64,000 nt of DNA from Pseudomonas parasichuanensis (GCF_021601385.1 NZ_BQHO01000025.1:1-64000), one strand, 5' to 3'. Positions 22,836 through 32,131 are shown, counted from the first letter of the stretch. Notes: generated by a model not told the origin, from the sequence alone. Numbers and translations: made by a program.

Positions 22836-23603
22836 ATGAGTTCTGAAAAAGACAATGCAGCAGACGAACAGCGCAGCGGTGGCATCCAGGTCATCGCCCG
22901 CTCCAGCGCCATCATGCGGGCCCTGGGTGCCCAGCCGCAGGGCCTGAGCCTGGCCGCCATCGCCCAGGCCACTGACCTGCCGCGCTCCACCGTGCAGCGG
23001 ATCATCGGTGCACTGGAGGCCGAGGGCCTGGTCGAAGGGCTGCCCGGCAGCGGCTATCGCCTGGGCCCTGCCCTGGGGCAACTGATCCACCATGCCCATG
23101 GCGATATCATTTCCGTGGCCCGCGAGTCGCTGGAACAGTTGGGTGAGTCGTTGGGGGAAACCGTGGTGCTGTCGTGCATTCGCGGGCAGCAGAGCAACGT
23201 CATCATCCGGGTGCTCAGCGAGCAGGAACTGCGCGTGGTAGTCCCCCTCGGCAGGTCACTGCCCATGCACGCCACCGCCGATGGCAAGGTGCTGCTGTCC
23301 ACCCTGAGCGACGAGACCATCCGCGAGTGGCTGCCTGCGGCGCCCGAAAGGCTGACGCCCAACACCCTCGAGTTGCCCGCCTTGCTCGCGCAGATCCAGG
23401 ACATTCGCCGCGAAGGCGTGGCCGTGGACATCGAAGAGCACACCCTGGGCGTGAGTGCGGTAAGCCTGTTGATTCCAACGTTCATGGGGCCGCACGCGGT
23501 GTCGGTAGTGGCGCCCACGGCGCGCTTCATGCCTCGCCAGGCCCAGTTCCGCGCCGCCTTGCAACAGTTCAAGGCTGCCCTGGACAAGCAGTTCGAGGCT
23601 TAG
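22836..23603 (+). CDS. IclR-family repressor of the efflux operon (TtgV/TtgT/SrpS-like)
   Basis: 255 residues from the ATG preceded by GAGGA six bases upstream; longer in-frame starts lie in the operator. The opening GIQVIARSSAIMRALGAQPQ is the usual IclR entry, followed by winged HTH (LAAIAQATDLPRSTVQRIIGALE) at about 40-65 and the IclR ligand-binding GAF-like domain. It is divergent from the RND operon across a strong palindromic region, which is the ttgV-ttgGHI and ttgT-ttgDEF arrangement in P. putida. It should release DNA on binding hydrophobic effectors. Confidence 0.88.
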   Translation: MSSEKDNAADEQRSGGIQVIARSSAIMRALGAQPQGLSLAAIAQATDLPRSTVQRIIGALEAEGLVEGLPGSGYRLGPALGQLIHHAHGDIISVARESLEQLGESLGETVVLSCIRGQQSNVIIRVLSEQELRVVVPLGRSLPMHATADGKVLLSTLSDETIREWLPAAPERLTPNTLELPALLAQIQDIRREGVAVDIEEHTLGVSAVSLLIPTFMGPHAVSVVAPTARFMPRQAQFRAALQQFKAALDKQFEA

Positions 23604-23633
23604 CCAGGCACGAGTTGCCGGGCAAGCCCGCCG

Positions 23634-23665
23634 CCGCGCAGGCCGCGTCAGTGCGGCCTGCGCGG
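23634..23665. terminator. Bidirectional terminator hairpin
   Basis: Perfect 13-bp GC-rich stem (CCGCGCAGGCCGC / GCGGCCTGCGCGG) with a 6-base loop, between the convergent IclR and outer-membrane channel genes. Confidence 0.6.
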
Positions 23666-23670
23666 GTCGG

Positions 23671-24558
23671 TCAGAAAGCCTTCACGACCGTGAGCCGCAA
23701 CAGTTCTCCCTTCGGGTATGCATCGCTACCCGCGGTGGCGCTGAGCTCCTTGTACGCCGCAGCCTTGAAGACCATTCCCACGCTGGGAATGGCGTAGTCG
23801 AGCTGCAGGCCCACGGCGTGCCGTGACGAGCGATCCTGGCTGGCCCCCCTACCCTTGTCATCCGACACCTGCCATTGGCTGTACCCAACCACGCCAGCCT
23901 GCATCACGCCAAACTGCTTGCCCACGCCCCACTCAAGGGTCAGCTCGTTGCCGGGGCGAAAGCCGGCGTCGTTTTCGCCGTTGCGTTCGAAGCGCACAAG
24001 GCCCGACGCCGACAGCGACCTGGCACCGTCCAGGTAGTAGGTCAACCCGCCGGTGAACATGGTGGTCTGGAAACCCTTGCCCGGCGATGCCGGGTCACTG
24101 GTACTGCCGTTGTCGAACCACTGGCCAACTGTTGCTACAGCATCCCAACGCTTGCCATGCCAGGCCAGCGCGGGCCCGGCATAGATATCGCCGATGCCGG
24201 TGCGTGAATCGGACATGCCGGCGGCGTCCAGTTTCAATGAGGTGTGCACAACCGGCACCAGCGTTTCCACGGCGAAGTCCGCGCCCAGCACTTTGTGCTC
24301 GGTGATCCAGATCAGCCGGTTGGCCACGGCGGTGACACTGCCGCTGTTGTGGCCCGGCATGTCGTGATTGCCACCGGGCGCGCGAAAGCGGTCCATGTCG
24401 TAGTTCAGCACGTAGGCCAGGTAATACAGGCCGGGTGGTGGGGCGCTGGCAGCTTGCAGGCCCTCGGCGCCGGGCACGTAGTGCCCTGCGGCGTTGGCAA
24501 ACAGCGGCAGCATCGCCACGGCGGCGAGGGTGAAGCGGACTTGGTTCTTGTTATTCAT
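23671..24558 (-). CDS. SphA/phenol MetA-pathway-type outer membrane channel
   Basis: 295 residues with a signal peptide (VRFTLAAVAMLPLFANAAG) and the alternating pattern of an outer-membrane beta barrel ending in aromatic-rich KAF. It resembles the transporter family annotated as protein involved in the meta-pathway of phenol degradation (SphA family), often found in aromatic catabolic clusters and thought to admit hydrophobic substrates. The ATG start is chosen because AGGA is seven bases upstream; a TTG two codons earlier is less likely. It follows the meta-cleavage operon on the same strand after a 250-bp gap that contains an SDR remnant. Confidence 0.75.
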   Translation of the reverse strand: MNNKNQVRFTLAAVAMLPLFANAAGHYVPGAEGLQAASAPPPGLYYLAYVLNYDMDRFRAPGGNHDMPGHNSGSVTAVANRLIWITEHKVLGADFAVETLVPVVHTSLKLDAAGMSDSRTGIGDIYAGPALAWHGKRWDAVATVGQWFDNGSTSDPASPGKGFQTTMFTGGLTYYLDGARSLSASGLVRFERNGENDAGFRPGNELTLEWGVGKQFGVMQAGVVGYSQWQVSDDKGRGASQDRSSRHAVGLQLDYAIPSVGMVFKAAAYKELSATAGSDAYPKGELLRLTVVKAF

Positions 24559-24690
24559 TATCAAATCCTGTCATGGGTCGTGCAGGCCTGAGCGCGGGCA
24601 ACAGCCATCCGTCCCGGCGGCCCGCCAGGAAAAAAGCCATCAAGGCCCTCTTGGGCCAGGTGAAAAGGTGTGGTGCGCGCCCTTGTCTAC

Positions 24691-24792
24691 TCAGGGAGTG
24701 CCAGCGGGCCTGGCAACTTCAGGGCGTACGGCGCGGGCCTGGAGCTTCCACATGCCGCCGTCCACTACCAGGGGCTGGCCGGGCAATACGTC
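24691..24792 (-). pseudogene. C-terminal remnant of a short-chain dehydrogenase
   Basis: A minus-strand frame immediately beyond the aldolase stop reads DVLPGQPLVVDGGMWKLQA and ends 14 codons later in a stop. GQ-x-L-V-V-D-G-G is the classic C-terminal motif of SDR enzymes. No N-terminal Rossmann part or YxxxK exists upstream, so the body of the gene has been deleted. It suggests that the meta-cleavage operon once included an SDR (for example a dihydrodiol or alcohol dehydrogenase) between the aldolase and the outer-membrane channel genes. Confidence 0.55.
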
Positions 24793-24808
24793 CGGCCAGC
24801 GCCCGGGC

Positions 24809-25828
24809 TCAGCCGACTTGCCGGGCCCTGAGCAGATCAAGGGCCACATCGACGATCATGTCTTCCTGCCCGCCCACCATCCGCCTGTGCCCCAGTTCCA
24901 CGAGGATGTCGAGGGTCTTTAGGCCATACTTGGCCGCGGCAATCTCGGTGTGGCGCAGGAAACTCGAATAGACACCGGCGTAACCCAGGCCCAGGGTTTC
25001 GCGGTCGACCCGCACCGGGCGGTCCTGCAGCGGCCGCACCAGGTCGTCGGCGGCATCGAGCAGTGCGTAGAGATCAGTGCCATGGTTCCAACCGAGCTTG
25101 TCGGCGGCGGCGATGAACACCTCCAGCGGCGCATTGCCAGCGCCAGCGCCCATGCCGGCCAAGGAGGCATCGATACGGTCACAGCCTTCCTCCACCGCAG
25201 CGATGGAGTTGGCCACGCCCAGGCTGAGGTTGTGATGGGCGTGGATACCGGTTTCGGTTTCGGGCTTGAGTACGCCCTTCACCGCCCGGAACCGTGCGCG
25301 GATATCGTCCATGTTCATCGCGCCACCAGAGTCCACCACATAGATGCAGGTGGCGCCGTAGCTCTCCATGAGCTTCGCCTGGGCGGCCAGGCCTTCGGGG
25401 GTCTGCATGTGGCTCATCATCAGAAAGCCAACAGTGTCCATGCCGAGGCTGCGGGCGTACTCGATGTGCTGCTTTGACACATCGGCCTCGGTGCAGTGGG
25501 TCGCCACCCGTACCACTCGCGCACCAGCGTCATAAGCGGCCTTGAGGTCGTGCAGGGTACCGATGCCCGGCAGCAGCAGCGTGGCGATCTTGGCGTGTTG
25601 CACCACGTCGGCCGCCGCCTCGATCCACTCAAGGTCGGTGTGGGCGCCGAAGCCGTAGTTGAACGACGAGCCTTGCAGGCCATCGCCATGGGCCACTTCG
25701 ATGGAATCCACCTTGGCCTGGTCCAGCGCCGTGGCGATGGCGCGCACGTCATCAAGGGTGTACTGGTGGCGGATGGCGTGCATGCCGTCGCGCAGCGTCA
25801 CGTCACTGATATACAGTTTCTTGCTCAT
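24809..25828 (-). CDS. 4-hydroxy-2-oxovalerate aldolase
   Basis: Mn-dependent class II aldolase (DmpG/BphI/MhpE family), 339 residues, that splits 4-hydroxy-2-oxovalerate into pyruvate and acetaldehyde. The metal/catalytic motif [14 protein letters not shown] is at about 10-23, [13 protein letters not shown] at about 195-210, and the DmpG-type C-terminal communication domain is present. It forms a complex with the acylating aldehyde dehydrogenase encoded just upstream; the genes overlap by four bases (ATGA), matching the channelled complex. Last step of the meta pathway. Confidence 0.95.
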   Translation of the reverse strand: MSKKLYISDVTLRDGMHAIRHQYTLDDVRAIATALDQAKVDSIEVAHGDGLQGSSFNYGFGAHTDLEWIEAAADVVQHAKIATLLLPGIGTLHDLKAAYDAGARVVRVATHCTEADVSKQHIEYARSLGMDTVGFLMMSHMQTPEGLAAQAKLMESYGATCIYVVDSGGAMNMDDIRARFRAVKGVLKPETETGIHAHHNLSLGVANSIAAVEEGCDRIDASLAGMGAGAGNAPLEVFIAAADKLGWNHGTDLYALLDAADDLVRPLQDRPVRVDRETLGLGYAGVYSSFLRHTEIAAAKYGLKTLDILVELGHRRMVGGQEDMIVDVALDLLRARQVG

Positions 25829-26757
25829 GCCACGGCTCCCATCGCCTGTGCCATGCGCTCGGCGGTGGCCAGCGCGGCGGAGGTCATGATGTCGAGATTG
25901 CCGGCATAGGCCGGCAGGTAATGGGCGGCGCCTTCGACTTCGAGGAACACCGAGGTTTTCAGGCCGGTGAAGGTCCCCTGCCCCGGCAGTTTCAAGGCGC
26001 GCACCTCTTCGAACTGCACCTGCTGCTTGAGGCGATAGCCCGGCACGTAGGCCTGCACGGCGGCGGCCATTTCCTCGATGCTGGCCGCGACCTGGGCCTG
26101 GTCGGCCGGCTCGCTCAACACGTACACCGTGTCGCGCATCATCAGCGGCGGTTCGGCCGGGTTCATCACGATGATCGCCTTGCCCTTGCTCGCGCCGCCA
26201 ATCACTTCGATGGCCTTGGCGGTGGTCTCGGTGAATTCGTCAATGTTGGCGCGGGTACCCGGGCCGGCCGACTTGCTGGCGATCGAGGCGACGATTTCGG
26301 CGTAGTGCACCTTGGCCACCCGCGATACCGCGGCGACCATGGGGATGGTGGCCTGGCCACCGCAGGTGACCATGTTGACGTTGAGCTGGCCCAGGTGCTG
26401 CTCCAGGTTGACCACCGGTACGCAGTATGGGCCGATGGCCGCCGGGGTCAGGTCGATCAGGCGCAGGCCTGGTTTGTGCCGGCGCAGGAAGGCGTCGTTC
26501 TTGACGTGGGCGCTGGCGCTGGTGGCGTCGAAGACGAAATCGATGTCCTGGAACACCGGCAGGCGGGTCAAGCCTTCTACCCCCTCGTGGGTGGTCGCCA
26601 CGCCCAGGCGCGCGGCGCGGGCCAGGCCGTCGGAGTTGGGGTCGATGCCGACCATGGCCGCCATTTCCAGGTGCTGGCCATGGCGTAGGAGCTTGATCAT
26701 CAAATCGGTGCCGATGTTGCCGGAGCCGATGATGGCGACTTTGCGTTTGTTGCTCAT
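25825..26757 (-). CDS. Acetaldehyde dehydrogenase (acylating)
   Basis: 310 residues, DmpF/BphJ/MhpF family. Converts acetaldehyde plus CoA and NAD to acetyl-CoA, receiving the aldehyde through a tunnel from the aldolase. N-terminal Rossmann motif [19 protein letters not shown] and the catalytic-cysteine segment [14 protein letters not shown] are visible. Coupled by a four-base overlap to the aldolase gene and 16 bp downstream of the hydratase gene. Confidence 0.95.
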   Translation of the reverse strand: MSNKRKVAIIGSGNIGTDLMIKLLRHGQHLEMAAMVGIDPNSDGLARAARLGVATTHEGVEGLTRLPVFQDIDFVFDATSASAHVKNDAFLRRHKPGLRLIDLTPAAIGPYCVPVVNLEQHLGQLNVNMVTCGGQATIPMVAAVSRVAKVHYAEIVASIASKSAGPGTRANIDEFTETTAKAIEVIGGASKGKAIIVMNPAEPPLMMRDTVYVLSEPADQAQVAASIEEMAAAVQAYVPGYRLKQQVQFEEVRALKLPGQGTFTGLKTSVFLEVEGAAHYLPAYAGNLDIMTSAALATAERMAQAMGAVA

Positions 26758-26773
26758 GAGATTCTCTCTGCAG

Positions 26774-27568
26774 TTAATCGCGGCTGAAAGTCACGCCAAC
26801 CCGGCCCAGGCCGTCGATTTCGGCGTCGAAGCGATCGCCAGCGGCCACCGCCACCATGGGCCCGAGGGCACCGGTGAGGATGATGTCGCCGGCCTTCAGC
26901 GGGTCGCCCAGGCGGGCCATGGTGCGTGCCAGCCACACCGCGGCATTGAGGGGGTGGCCCAGGCATTCGGCGCCGCTGCCGGTGGACACCGTTTCGCCGT
27001 GGCGGGTCATGCGCAAGGTCGCGCCACGCAGGTCGATACCGTCCGGGCGGCGCGCCGGGCCGCCCAGGACGAAGCAACCACTGGAGGCGTTGTCAGCGAC
27101 GGTGTCGGTGAAGCGGATGTTCCAGTCGGCGATGCGGCTGCCAACAATTTCCAGGGCCGGCAGTACCCAGCCGATGGCCTCGAGGACCTCGGCGAAGGTG
27201 GTGTCGGGGTTGGGCAGGTCGTGCTTCAGCACCAGGGCGATTTCCGCCTCGATTTTCGGCTGCAGCACGCGGCCGAACGGCACGGTCTCGTTATCGCCAT
27301 AGGCCATGTCGGCGAACAGGCTGCCGAAGTCCGGCTGGTCGACACCGAGCTGGGCCTGCACCTTGGGGTTGGTCAGGCCGACCTTGCGGCCGACCAGGCG
27401 ACGGCCTTTGGCCTGGGCATGGGCAACGTTCAAGCGCTGGACCGTGTAAGCGGCCACGGCGTCGTGCTCGCCGATCCGGTCGCGCAACGGCGCGATGGGT
27501 TCGCCGCTGGCCTCGGCATTGCGCAACGCCTCGGCGAGACGTTCCAGGGTCTGATCTGTGGGGGTCAT
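26774..27568 (-). CDS. 2-keto-4-pentenoate (2-hydroxypentadienoate) hydratase
   Basis: 264 residues, DmpE/XylJ/MhpD family. Adds water to 2-hydroxypenta-2,4-dienoate to give 4-hydroxy-2-oxovalerate. Motifs: [17 protein letters not shown], the acidic metal-binding stretch [12 protein letters not shown], and the ending [18 protein letters not shown]. The start is placed at [15 protein letters not shown]; a longer frame upstream has no family similarity. The ribosome site is weak (GAGA). Fits between hydrolase and aldolase steps in the lower meta pathway. Confidence 0.92.
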   Translation of the reverse strand: MTPTDQTLERLAEALRNAEASGEPIAPLRDRIGEHDAVAAYTVQRLNVAHAQAKGRRLVGRKVGLTNPKVQAQLGVDQPDFGSLFADMAYGDNETVPFGRVLQPKIEAEIALVLKHDLPNPDTTFAEVLEAIGWVLPALEIVGSRIADWNIRFTDTVADNASSGCFVLGGPARRPDGIDLRGATLRMTRHGETVSTGSGAECLGHPLNAAVWLARTMARLGDPLKAGDIILTGALGPMVAVAAGDRFDAEIDGLGRVGVTFSRD

Positions 27569-27643
27569 GATGGGTCTCATCAGGCAGTGAATGGGTAGAA
27601 ACCTGGGTGGCCAGGGGGCATGCAAACCCCCTGCCCCGGTGCG

Positions 27644-28450
27644 TTAGCGCGCCTGCTCCATCAGGAAGCCCAGGGTCGCTCCGAGGGTGGCTTCGAGGCT
27701 CTCCATCTGCGGGATGTGCCCGGCACCCGCGACGATGTGCACGCGGCTGTCACGGATGCGTCTGGCAAACTCTTCTGCGTAGACCGCCGACACCAGGCGG
27801 TCGTGTTCGCCCCAGACGATCAGGGTAGGTGCGGCGATACGGTGCAGGCGCTTGGCCAGGCCACGGTCGGCGATGGGCCAAACGAACTTGCCGGTACAAC
27901 CCAGGGCCCATACGCCGGCCGCCATCGCCTTGACCTTTTCTTCCGGGTCCTGGGGCAGCTCGAACATCCTGTGGGCCACTTCGATGGACGGGTCATGGAA
28001 CAGCAGGGCCGGCATGTCGGCCGCCGGGAGTTCGTTCCAGTTGACCACCGGGGCGTCGTCACGCCACAGGCCGATGGCATCGAGGATCACCAGCCGCGAA
28101 GGCAGTTGCGGGAACACGCTGGCCAGCTCGGCCGCCAGCATGCCGCCAAAGCTCTGCCCCACCAGCACCGGCCGGTCCAACTCCAGCGCCCGGATGACCT
28201 GCTCATAGGCCAGCACGACATCCTGAAGGTCATCCAGGTGTTTCACCGAATACGGATCGTCCGGCGTGGTGCCTGGAAACTCAGGCGCATAGACGGTGTA
28301 GTGCTCGGCCAGAAGATCGAGAAAATCGTCCCACAGCGGGCCGGCGGCCGAGTGCAGGTAGACCAGCGCCGGGCCTTGGCCCGCCACCCGTACACGCACC
28401 GTGAGCTTGTCGTCCCAGGCCTTTACCTGGATGTATTGAATAGCGCTCAT
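27644..28450 (-). CDS. Alpha/beta-hydrolase
   Basis: 268 residues, alpha/beta-hydrolase fold. Nucleophile elbow GQSFGG at about residue 103, acid in the GEHDR turn and His in AGAGHIPQ near the C-terminus. Start ATG has GGAG eight bases upstream. It is distinct from the DmpD-like C-C hydrolase in the same operon, so it most likely cleaves an ester, perhaps the product of the luciferase-like monooxygenase encoded immediately upstream if that enzyme makes an ester by Baeyer-Villiger oxidation. That role is inference. Confidence 0.82.
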   Translation of the reverse strand: MSAIQYIQVKAWDDKLTVRVRVAGQGPALVYLHSAAGPLWDDFLDLLAEHYTVYAPEFPGTTPDDPYSVKHLDDLQDVVLAYEQVIRALELDRPVLVGQSFGGMLAAELASVFPQLPSRLVILDAIGLWRDDAPVVNWNELPAADMPALLFHDPSIEVAHRMFELPQDPEEKVKAMAAGVWALGCTGKFVWPIADRGLAKRLHRIAAPTLIVWGEHDRLVSAVYAEEFARRIRDSRVHIVAGAGHIPQMESLEATLGATLGFLMEQAR

Positions 28451-28484
28451 TGCATTGACTCCAAAGACGGATAGGCAGGGGTGA

Positions 28485-29720
28485 TCACAGCGGCTTGCCG
28501 CCGAGGCGCTCCGGCCACCAGTGATGCTGGTAGCCCTGGTCGCTCCACAGTTGCGCAAGGTGTGGCTTCACCTCCCGGGCAAACAGCTCGATGTTGTATC
28601 TGGCCAACTCGGTGGGCATGGAGCCGAACTGCAACATGGCGTGCAGGTTGCCGATCTTGAAATCGGTGGCGAATTCCTTGATGCGTTCGCGCACGGTCGC
28701 CGGGCTGCCGCAGATAATGGCGCCGCACTCGACCAGTTCCTTGAAGGTGATGGTGCGCATCTTGTCGTAGATGCCGAAGTCCTTCGGGTCGCGGTAGATG
28801 AACTCCAGCCCGCGGATGTCGATGCCACCGGGCAATGCCAGGCGGTTCATGCCGATACCGCCCAGGGACTTGCGGAAGAAGTACTCGGCATGGCGGGCGT
28901 ACAGCCGTTCGGCCTGCTCGTCGGTTTCGGCGACCGCGATCATCTGCATGAAGCCGACCTGGAAGGGGTTGACCTGCTTGCCCAGCTCCTCGGCGATCTG
29001 CTGGAAGCGGTCGAAGATCCGCCGGCCCGTGACCTTGGGGCCGAACCAGCCGAAATAGTTGAAGCCGTAGTTGTTTTCCAGGATGAACTTCATGGTGTTC
29101 GGGTTGCCGATGGCGGTGATCCACACCGGCGGATGGGGTGCTGTCTGCAAGGGCCGCGGCCACAGGTTGACGTTGCTCAGCTGGGTGAACTTGCCATTGA
29201 AGGCAAACGGCTCGCGCTCGCGCCAGGCGCGCAGGATCAGCTCCAGGTTCTCGTCGAAACGGGCGCGGGTTTCCATTGGCGGCACGCCGTTGTTGGAATT
29301 GGCATCGTAGGCCAGGCCGATCGGAAAACCGCAGATCAGGCGCCCGCCCGACATGCAGTCGAGCATCGCCTGCTCCTCGGCTACCCGCAGCGGCTCGCGG
29401 GTCTTGCCCAGGGAGCGGCCGAGCGGGTAAATCGCGGTTTCCAGCCCCTCTGTTTCGGTCATGTAGGCCACCGCGGCCTGGAACAGGTCCGGGTTGGGCA
29501 TCATGTCGTAGCTGCTTTGCCCATGCTCGGTGATGGCGATGCCGTCGAAACCGCAGCGGGCGGCGAACATCATTTCGTCCAGGGCATCCTTGAAGGCACT
29601 GCGAATACCTTGGGGCGTGACCAGGTCGTGATACGGGGTGCTGACAACCGACTCATGTTTCGACTCGAAGTCGTCCGGCAGCGAGCGATAAGGCACTTGC
29701 TGGAAATAACTGACTTTCAT
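28485..29720 (-). CDS. Luciferase-like (LLM) flavin-dependent monooxygenase
   Basis: 411 residues, bacterial luciferase-like TIM-barrel fold, FMNH2-dependent. Motifs: GFDGIAITEHGQSSYDM near the N-terminus, PLGRSLGKTREPLRVAEE and MLDCMSGGRLICGFPIG, the standard LLM flavin-site region. Such enzymes need reduced flavin from a separate reductase, and a HpaC-type flavin reductase is encoded divergently in the same cluster. LLM enzymes in pseudomonads perform Baeyer-Villiger oxidation (diketocamphane monooxygenases) or hydroxylation. The likely role is to start attack on the substrate of this meta-cleavage pathway. Start ATG has GGAG six bases upstream. Confidence 0.88.
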   Translation of the reverse strand: MKVSYFQQVPYRSLPDDFESKHESVVSTPYHDLVTPQGIRSAFKDALDEMMFAARCGFDGIAITEHGQSSYDMMPNPDLFQAAVAYMTETEGLETAIYPLGRSLGKTREPLRVAEEQAMLDCMSGGRLICGFPIGLAYDANSNNGVPPMETRARFDENLELILRAWREREPFAFNGKFTQLSNVNLWPRPLQTAPHPPVWITAIGNPNTMKFILENNYGFNYFGWFGPKVTGRRIFDRFQQIAEELGKQVNPFQVGFMQMIAVAETDEQAERLYARHAEYFFRKSLGGIGMNRLALPGGIDIRGLEFIYRDPKDFGIYDKMRTITFKELVECGAIICGSPATVRERIKEFATDFKIGNLHAMLQFGSMPTELARYNIELFAREVKPHLAQLWSDQGYQHHWWPERLGGKPL

Positions 29721-29787
29721 GATTAACTCCGCATTTTATTTCGCGAAATAACTTTTGGCGTTATTCGACGTGATGATCGATAACGTT

Positions 29788-30630
29788 TCAGGGGCGCGCA
29801 GCTTCATTGCCCAGGAAATCTTTCAACAATGAAGCGAAACGCTCCGCGTGTTCGATTTGCACCCAATGCCCGCACTTTCTGAATACATGCAGTTCGGCGT
29901 TTTCCAACAAGCCGAACAACCTATGGCTGTTAGCCACGGGGATGACTTGGTCCTCCTGCCCGTGCAGGATCAATGTCCGGTGCCTGATGGTCGCCAGTTG
30001 CTCGACGGGCAGCGCCAACTGATCGATACCGGCCTGGCGCGGTGGCGGGAACATCGAGGCGAAGGCCTCCTGGAAGCCCGGGCGGATACTGGCCTCGTAG
30101 CGCATGCGCGCCAGGTCGTCATTGACCAGGTCATGGTTGAAGGCGAACACCTTGAGCAAGGCCTTCATGCTGGCGATCGAGGGCTCGTATCCCCACACCG
30201 CATCCAGGCCGGCGGTCAATGGGAAGTCAACGCCGACACTGCCCATGAGCACCAGCTTGTTGACCCGCTGCGGATGCTCGGCAGCCATGGCCAGGGCCAG
30301 TGCGCCACCGAAGGAATTACCAACCAGGTTGACCTTCTCCAGGCCCAGCGCATCGATGAAATCGACCAGGTGCCGGACCCAGGCCTGGCGGCCATAGCGA
30401 ATGCCCTCAGGGCGCTGGGTGAAGCCGAAACCGACGATATCCGGCGCGACAACCCGCATGTGCCTGGCCAGCACCGGTAGTACCAGTCGCCAGTTCGCCC
30501 AAGCGGTGACCCCCGGCCCGGAGCCGTGGATAAATAACGTGGGTTCGCCCTCGCCGTTATCGTGATAGTTGGTCGAGATGCCGCCGGCATCAATAAGCAG
30601 GCCGTGCTCGGGTGAAACTTCATTATTCAT
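29788..30630 (-). CDS. 2-hydroxymuconate-semialdehyde-type C-C hydrolase (DmpD/XylF-like)
   Basis: 280 residues, alpha/beta-hydrolase. The FIHGSGPGVTAWANWR oxyanion region and nucleophile GNSFGGALALAMA are the signatures of meta-cleavage product hydrolases, and HGQEDQVIPV and CGHWVQIEH give the acid and His. It hydrolyses the ring-fission product to 2-hydroxypentadienoate and a small acid. Encoded directly downstream of the extradiol dioxygenase, in the order expected for the pathway. Ribosome site weak (GGGTG). Confidence 0.92.
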   Translation of the reverse strand: MNNEVSPEHGLLIDAGGISTNYHDNGEGEPTLFIHGSGPGVTAWANWRLVLPVLARHMRVVAPDIVGFGFTQRPEGIRYGRQAWVRHLVDFIDALGLEKVNLVGNSFGGALALAMAAEHPQRVNKLVLMGSVGVDFPLTAGLDAVWGYEPSIASMKALLKVFAFNHDLVNDDLARMRYEASIRPGFQEAFASMFPPPRQAGIDQLALPVEQLATIRHRTLILHGQEDQVIPVANSHRLFGLLENAELHVFRKCGHWVQIEHAERFASLLKDFLGNEAARP

Positions 30631-30705
30631 AAAACACCCAACGTTCAGGTAAAGATCAGCCGCCGCGCCAGCAACAAGCGCAGGTCGCTCATGACAAGTT
30701 TTTAT

Positions 30706-31650
30706 TCAGGTATAGTTTTCGAGGAAGTCCGGGCGCGGCGTTCCATCATGGAAGAAGATGCCGCGCCATATTTCCTCGACATGCCAGGTAATGGTGGGCA
30801 TGTCGGGCTGGGCGAAATAACCCATGCCGGCAAACATTTCGTTGCGGTTGCCACTGGGGTCGAAGAAGTAGGTGGTCTGCCCACGGGTAATGGCATGCCG
30901 CTGCGGTGTTACATCCACCGGTACTTTATGTTTGCCGAGAATATCGGCGCCCCGCAGCACGGCATTCCAGTCCTCCAGGTAGAAGGCAATGTGGTGCAAC
31001 CCGGCGGTCGCGCCAGCGCCCAGTGCCAGGTCGTGGGCCTTGGTGCCGCGGAACAGCCAGGTCGCGAACTGGTGCTTGCCTTCGGCATCGGTCACCACCT
31101 GCTCGGCCAGGTTGAAACCCAGCACCTGCATGAGAAACGCGGTGGTATCCACGACCGTGTTGACGCCCTGGCTTTCGTCCACCGGGCAGGTGAGCATCAC
31201 GTGGTCGAGCCAGTGCACACCGGCCCCCCGCAGGTCATCGGGCCAGGGGTGCGGGTTCAGCGTGCCGACGGCCTTGCCGATGAAGGCCTTGGTCGCGAAC
31301 AGGTACATGCGGTGGCCGCTGGGCAAGTCGAAACCGATCGAGCGACCACAGCCATGCAGGTAGCCCTCGGCATGCCAGGTCACCGCCACGCCACGGCTGC
31401 CGATCTTCTCGGCCAGTTCGTTGAGGTCGCTGTCGTGTTCCACCTTGTAGGCGATGTGGTTCAAGCCCGGCCCGTTGTCGGGCGACAGCACCAGGGAGTA
31501 GGCATCCCACTCGTCCCAGGCTTTCAGGTACACCCGCCCCTGCGGGTCGCGGGCGGTTTCGCTCAAGCCAATGATGTTCACGTAATGGTGCAGCGCCTGG
31601 TCGAGGTCGCTCACCTTCAGGTCGACGTGACCCACTCTGAGAATTCCCAT
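30706..31650 (-). CDS. Catechol 2,3-dioxygenase-type extradiol dioxygenase
   Basis: 314 residues with two vicinal-oxygen-chelate repeats; aligns from end to end with XylE-type enzymes (GHVDLKVSDLDQALHHYV, GRVYLKAWDEWD, TKAHDLAL, YFFDPSGNRNE). The Fe(II) ligands are the His in WLDHVM, the His in LHHIAF and the Glu in GNRNEMF. It opens a catechol ring next to the hydroxyls to a yellow semialdehyde. First gene of the minus-strand operon; start ATG has GAGG five bases upstream. The long leader (about 270 nt to the operator) is unusual. Confidence 0.95.
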   Translation of the reverse strand: MGILRVGHVDLKVSDLDQALHHYVNIIGLSETARDPQGRVYLKAWDEWDAYSLVLSPDNGPGLNHIAYKVEHDSDLNELAEKIGSRGVAVTWHAEGYLHGCGRSIGFDLPSGHRMYLFATKAFIGKAVGTLNPHPWPDDLRGAGVHWLDHVMLTCPVDESQGVNTVVDTTAFLMQVLGFNLAEQVVTDAEGKHQFATWLFRGTKAHDLALGAGATAGLHHIAFYLEDWNAVLRGADILGKHKVPVDVTPQRHAITRGQTTYFFDPSGNRNEMFAGMGYFAQPDMPTITWHVEEIWRGIFFHDGTPRPDFLENYT

Positions 31651-31716
31651 ATCAGCCTCTCGTTTCTCGATTGTTGGTTTGCATGACGGCCCATGGCCGA
31701 GGAAACGCGTTGCGGG

Positions 31717-31863
31717 TCATGACCACCCGGGCACCGGCAAGCCGCCAAGGTGCCGGGACAATGAGCGAGGGGCTTTCGACAGGGCTTGCCGCTGGCAACG
31801 GCTAGGTGCCGTCGAACAAGGCAAGACGCAGGAAGGAACGGGCAGGCAAGTAAGGATGCTCAT
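31717..31863 (-). CDS. Possible short leader ORF upstream of the extradiol dioxygenase
   Basis: 48 codons, AGGAG ten bases before ATG, starting MSILTCLPVPSCVLPC and rich in Cys, Pro, Ser and Arg. Its 3' half contains a hairpin (GGCACCGGC / GCC..GGTGCC, 31729-31753). It could be a regulatory leader peptide or chance. No family recognised. Confidence 0.25.
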   Translation of the reverse strand: MSILTCLPVPSCVLPCSTAPSRCQRQALSKAPRSLSRHLGGLPVPGWS

Positions 31864-31920
31864 TGTTCTTGTTCTCCTGGCCGGTCGATTGAATGCCGGC
31901 CTAGTGATGAATCGATCATG

Positions 31921-31938
31921 ACTGATAACACCATCAGT
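31921..31938. promoter_or_regulatory. Operator 1 of the meta-cleavage cluster
   Basis: ACTGAT-AACACC-ATCAGT, a perfect 6-N6-6 palindrome on the dioxygenase side of the 480-bp divergent region. An identical-arm copy lies 123 bp away on the flavin reductase side. Probably bound by the TetR protein encoded next to the reductase (inference). Confidence 0.75.
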
Positions 31939-32043
31939 TACGATTAGGCGATCACATTCTGCATTTGTCAACAGCCTTTTTTAGCGCTTGGGCAAACGCT
32001 CGAACGGCACTAGCGAAGGGAAAAATGATCTGATAGCCTCATA

Positions 32044-32061
32044 ACTGATGACTTAATCAGT
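32044..32061. promoter_or_regulatory. Operator 2 of the meta-cleavage cluster
   Basis: ACTGAT-GACTTA-ATCAGT, same arms and spacing as operator 1, about 70 bp upstream of the flavin reductase start. Between the two operators the sequence is AT-richer and should hold both promoters; no consensus -10/-35 was convincing. Confidence 0.75.
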
Positions 32062-32131
32062 CTTGATGAAATCATCAAACAACAACAATGACTCGCTCCA
32101 CGGCCCCGCCCTGGAGCCAATGGAGGTAACG

